Part shown: positions 4,220 through 6,019 of the stretch, piece by piece | How positions within the stretch are numbered: the first letter of the stretch is position 1 | Layout of the letters: each line of letters starts with the position of its first letter | NCBI GenBank assembly: GCA_025357175.1 | Contig: JANXPS010000028.1 | Coordinates: 1 to 6,019 of the forward strand | Origin: Deltaproteobacteria bacterium | GTDB lineage: Bacteria; Desulfobacterota; Deferrimicrobia; Deferrimicrobiales; Deferrimicrobiaceae | DNA: 6,019 nucleotides | Direction: 5' to 3' | Translations under genes and position numbers: made by a program | The notes under the pieces: model-generated | Database searches by the model: none | Told to the model about the DNA's origin: nothing | Seen by the model: the letters and a program-made list of their open reading frames with translations, nothing else

Positions 4220-4972
4220 GTGACAGAGATCGCCAGATCGCGTATCTTTGCCGACGCCGCATCCCGCATTCGCGCGGTCGGTCCGAACGTGGTGGCGCTC
4301 ACGGGGGCCGGGATTTCGGTCGAGAGCGGCATCCCCGCCTTCCGGGGATCGCAGGGGTTATGGGACCGCTTCGACCCGATGGAATATGCGACAATAGAAG
4401 CGTTTTCCGCCAACCCCGAAAAGGTTTGGGGCATGTTTTCCGGGTTGCTCCCGCTTTTGCTTGCGGCCGCTCCAAACCCCGCCCACCTGGGTTTGTCCGG
4501 GCTCGAGGGGGCGGGTATGCTTCGGTCGGTGGTCACCCAAAACGTCGACGGACTCCACCAGGCCGCCGGTTCGCGCAACGTGATCGAGTACCACGGAAGT
4601 TTTCGTGAATTGGTCTGCCTTTCCTGCTGGAAGCGTTATCCAATGGCCGTATGGTCGCCGGGCGATGCCCCGCCGCGGTGCGAATGCCGCGAGATCCTGA
4701 AGCCCGACATCGTGCTGTTCGGAGAACCGATTCCCTGGGGAGCCCAGGCGACGGCGGAGGCGGACGCGAAGTCGTGCGGCGTTCTTCTCGTCGCCGGGAC
4801 ATCCGCGCAGGTTTTTCCGGCTTGCGAGTTGCCTGCGATCGCTCGCCTGCACGGCGCCGTCGTAATCGAGATCAACACCGAGGAAACGCCGTTGACGCGT
4901 ACCACCACCGACTTGTTTCTGAAAGGAAAGGCCGGCGAGGTCATGACGAAACTCGTCGAGGCGGTCCGGTGA
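4220..4972 (+). CDS. Sir2-family NAD-dependent protein deacylase
   Basis: This 250-aa sirtuin removes acyl groups from lysines using NAD+. The NAD-binding motif is LTGAGISVESGIPAFRG (27-43). QNVDGLH is at 107-113 and H125 in YHGS is the catalytic base. Zinc ligands are C133-x2-C136 and C154-x-C156, the second pair one residue closer than the usual CxxC. KPDIVLFGE (161-169) and VAGTSAQVFPA (191-201) complete the Rossmann NAD site. The Y-x-x-R acyl-pocket pair of SIRT5/CobB-type desuccinylases is not seen: the aligned stretch reads F73-SG-L76. Deacetylation is therefore likelier, though this is inference. The start GTG 4220 is chosen because the family homology begins there; it has no Shine-Dalgarno and follows a pyrimidine run, so it may rely on coupling to SCP2, 11 bp upstream. 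Its TGA overlaps the ispG GTG. The frame is open back to 3971, but that extension is only a shadow of SCP2. Confidence 0.94.
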   Translation: MTEIARSRIFADAASRIRAVGPNVVALTGAGISVESGIPAFRGSQGLWDRFDPMEYATIEAFSANPEKVWGMFSGLLPLLLAAAPNPAHLGLSGLEGAGMLRSVVTQNVDGLHQAAGSRNVIEYHGSFRELVCLSCWKRYPMAVWSPGDAPPRCECREILKPDIVLFGEPIPWGAQATAEADAKSCGVLLVAGTSAQVFPACELPAIARLHGAVVIEINTEETPLTRTTTDLFLKGKAGEVMTKLVEAVR

Positions 4973-6019
4973 TCGTGCGCCGGAAAACCCGTACGATCCG
5001 GGTCGGGTCGATCGAGGTCGGCGGCAGGTCGCCGATATCGGTCCAGAGCATGACCAACACCGATACCCGGGATGTCCGGGCGACGCTCGCCCAGATCCGG
5101 TCGCTTGCGAAGGAAGGGTGCGAAATCGTCCGGGTCGCGATTCCGGACGCGGCGGCGGCGAAATGTTTCCGGCGCATTCGCGAGAAGTCGCCGGTCCCGG
5201 TGATCGCGGACATTCATTTCGATTATCGCCTTGCGATCGCTTGTGCCGAAAACGGCGCCGATGCCCTCCGGATAAATCCCGGGAACATAGGCGGGGAAAT
5301 TCGGACGCGCGAGGTGCTGCGGGCGGCGCGCGCCAACGGGATCTCCGTCCGGATCGGGATCAACTCGGGCTCCGTCGAAAAAGATCTGCTCGTCCGACAC
5401 GGAGGGCCGTCGCCGGCCGCATTGGTCGAGAGCGCCGAACGGGCCGTTCGGATCTGCGAGAAGGCCCGTTTCCGCAGGATCAAGTTTTCGCTCAAGGCAT
5501 CCGATGTGATGACCACGGTCGAGGCCTACCGGTTGTTTTCCCGTCGTTTCGACTACCCCCTGCACATCGGTGTAACCGAGGCGGGAACCCTGTTCTCCGG
5601 GACGGTGAAGTCGGCGGTCGGGCTCGGGGTGCTCCTGTCCGAGGGGATCGGAGACACGCTTCGGGTATCCATCACAGGCCCTCCCGAAGAAGAGGTGCGC
5701 GTCGGATTCGAGATTCTTAAATCGCTGGGACTTCGCCGCCGTGGCCCCGATTTCATTTCCTGCCCGACGTGCGGGCGGGTCGCGATCGACGTCGTATCGA
5801 TCGCGACCGAGGTCGAGCGTCGTCTGGCGGAAATCACCGTTCCGCTCAAGGTGGCCGTGATGGGGTGCGCGGTGAACGGACCCGGGGAGGCCCGCGAGGC
5901 CGACATCGGAGTTGCCGGGGGCAAGGGAGAAGCTCTGCTGTTCGTAAAGGGTGAGATCGTCGGCAAGGTGAAGGAAAAAGACATCGTGGCCGGGGTCGTT
6001 CGCCTTGCGAAACGGCTGG
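4969..6019 (+). CDS. ispG: 4-hydroxy-3-methylbut-2-enyl diphosphate synthase IspG (3' end just cut by the window)
   Basis: IspG reductively converts methylerythritol cyclodiphosphate to HMBPP in the MEP isoprenoid pathway, using a [4Fe-4S] cluster in the cytoplasm. From GTG 4969 the frame runs 350 codons to the window edge without a stop. The N-terminal TIM-barrel signature includes VQSMTNTDTRD (25-35), VIADIHFDY and ALRINPGNIGG; KFSLKASD and LHIGVTEAGT follow. Cluster ligands are C265-x2-C268 (SCPTCGR), C300 and E307 in MGCAVNGPGEA, each exactly five residues before the E. coli C270, C273, C305 and E312. It is the short bacterial form without the plant insert, and it is probably cut only a few residues before its natural end. 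The start overlaps the sirtuin stop as GTGA; GAGG (4958-4961) lies 7 nt upstream. A second GTG two codons later (4975) is possible. Confidence 0.96.
   Translation, partial: MIVRRKTRTIRVGSIEVGGRSPISVQSMTNTDTRDVRATLAQIRSLAKEGCEIVRVAIPDAAAAKCFRRIREKSPVPVIADIHFDYRLAIACAENGADALRINPGNIGGEIRTREVLRAARANGISVRIGINSGSVEKDLLVRHGGPSPAALVESAERAVRICEKARFRRIKFSLKASDVMTTVEAYRLFSRRFDYPLHIGVTEAGTLFSGTVKSAVGLGVLLSEGIGDTLRVSITGPPEEEVRVGFEILKSLGLRRRGPDFISCPTCGRVAIDVVSIATEVERRLAEITVPLKVAVMGCAVNGPGEAREADIGVAGGKGEALLFVKGEIVGKVKEKDIVAGVVRLAKRL

Noticed and set aside
4636..5565. 309-codon open frame on the minus strand
   Set aside because: It is antisense to the sirtuin and ispG, has low-complexity Arg/Asp/Pro content and no recognisable domain; open antisense frames are expected at this GC content.
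5118..5720. 200-codon plus-strand open frame
   Set aside because: It lies in a shifted frame inside ispG, whose own frame carries all conserved cluster and barrel motifs.
1..6019. CRISPR arrays, tRNA/rRNA genes, insertion sequences, phage or defence genes
   Set aside because: I looked for direct repeats with regular spacers, cloverleaf-like segments, transposase motifs and terminal repeats and found none; nearly all the sequence is explained by housekeeping genes.

Overview
The window is an ordinary, densely packed chromosomal stretch from a GC-rich bacterium. It holds nine protein-coding genes; the two at the edges are cut. It has a MEP-pathway gene (ispG), a sirtuin, a cold-shock protein, and a short bacterioferritin-like protein of a type I associate with anaerobic or microaerophilic Deltaproteobacteria-like lineages. 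Shine-Dalgarno sites are mostly clear. A Desulfobacterota/Geobacter-like or similar environmental lineage is my best guess, but this is inference without any search. I see no tRNA, rRNA, CRISPR array, insertion sequence or phage gene.

Layout. (1) 1-70, minus: the first 23 codons of a thioredoxin-reductase-like flavoprotein, diverging from (2) 170-598, plus, a 142-aa bacterioferritin-like diiron protein. The 99-bp gap between them carries a hexamer inverted repeat. (3) A hairpin at 610-647 follows the ferritin gene and overlaps a good sigma-70-type promoter (630-657). That promoter leads into an operon: mutY (703-1785), a PNPOx-family split-barrel protein (1782-2153, ATGA overlap) and a hotdog acyl-CoA thioesterase (2173-2649). 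(4) An AT-richer 241-bp gap (2650-2890) carries a perfect 12-bp palindrome and a sigma-54-like GG-N10-GC element ahead of a cold-shock gene (2891-3091). (5) A strong 14-bp terminator hairpin (3124-3156) separates this gene from convergent coaE (3157-3762, minus), whose stop codon lies inside the terminator's T tract. (6) coaE diverges from an SCP2-domain gene (3888-4208). coaE has a perfect extended -10 so close to its ATG that the message should be leaderless; the SCP2 side has a perfect TTGACA. (7) SCP2, a Sir2 deacylase (4220-4972) and ispG (4969 to the window end) form a compact operon with an 11-bp gap and a GTGA overlap.

Functionally the genes are housekeeping and stress functions: iron storage and redox (ferritin, reductase), oxidised-guanine repair (MutY), flavin and acyl-CoA side reactions, cold shock, coenzyme A synthesis, lipid binding, NAD-dependent protein deacylation and isoprenoid synthesis. 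ispG has no stop in the window and is easily missed, but it is unmistakable. I did not find a new defence or mobile system. The points most worth a second look are regulatory: the leaderless coaE promoter, the sigma-54-like cold-shock promoter, the terminator/promoter overlap before mutY, and the SCP2-sirtuin-ispG gene order.
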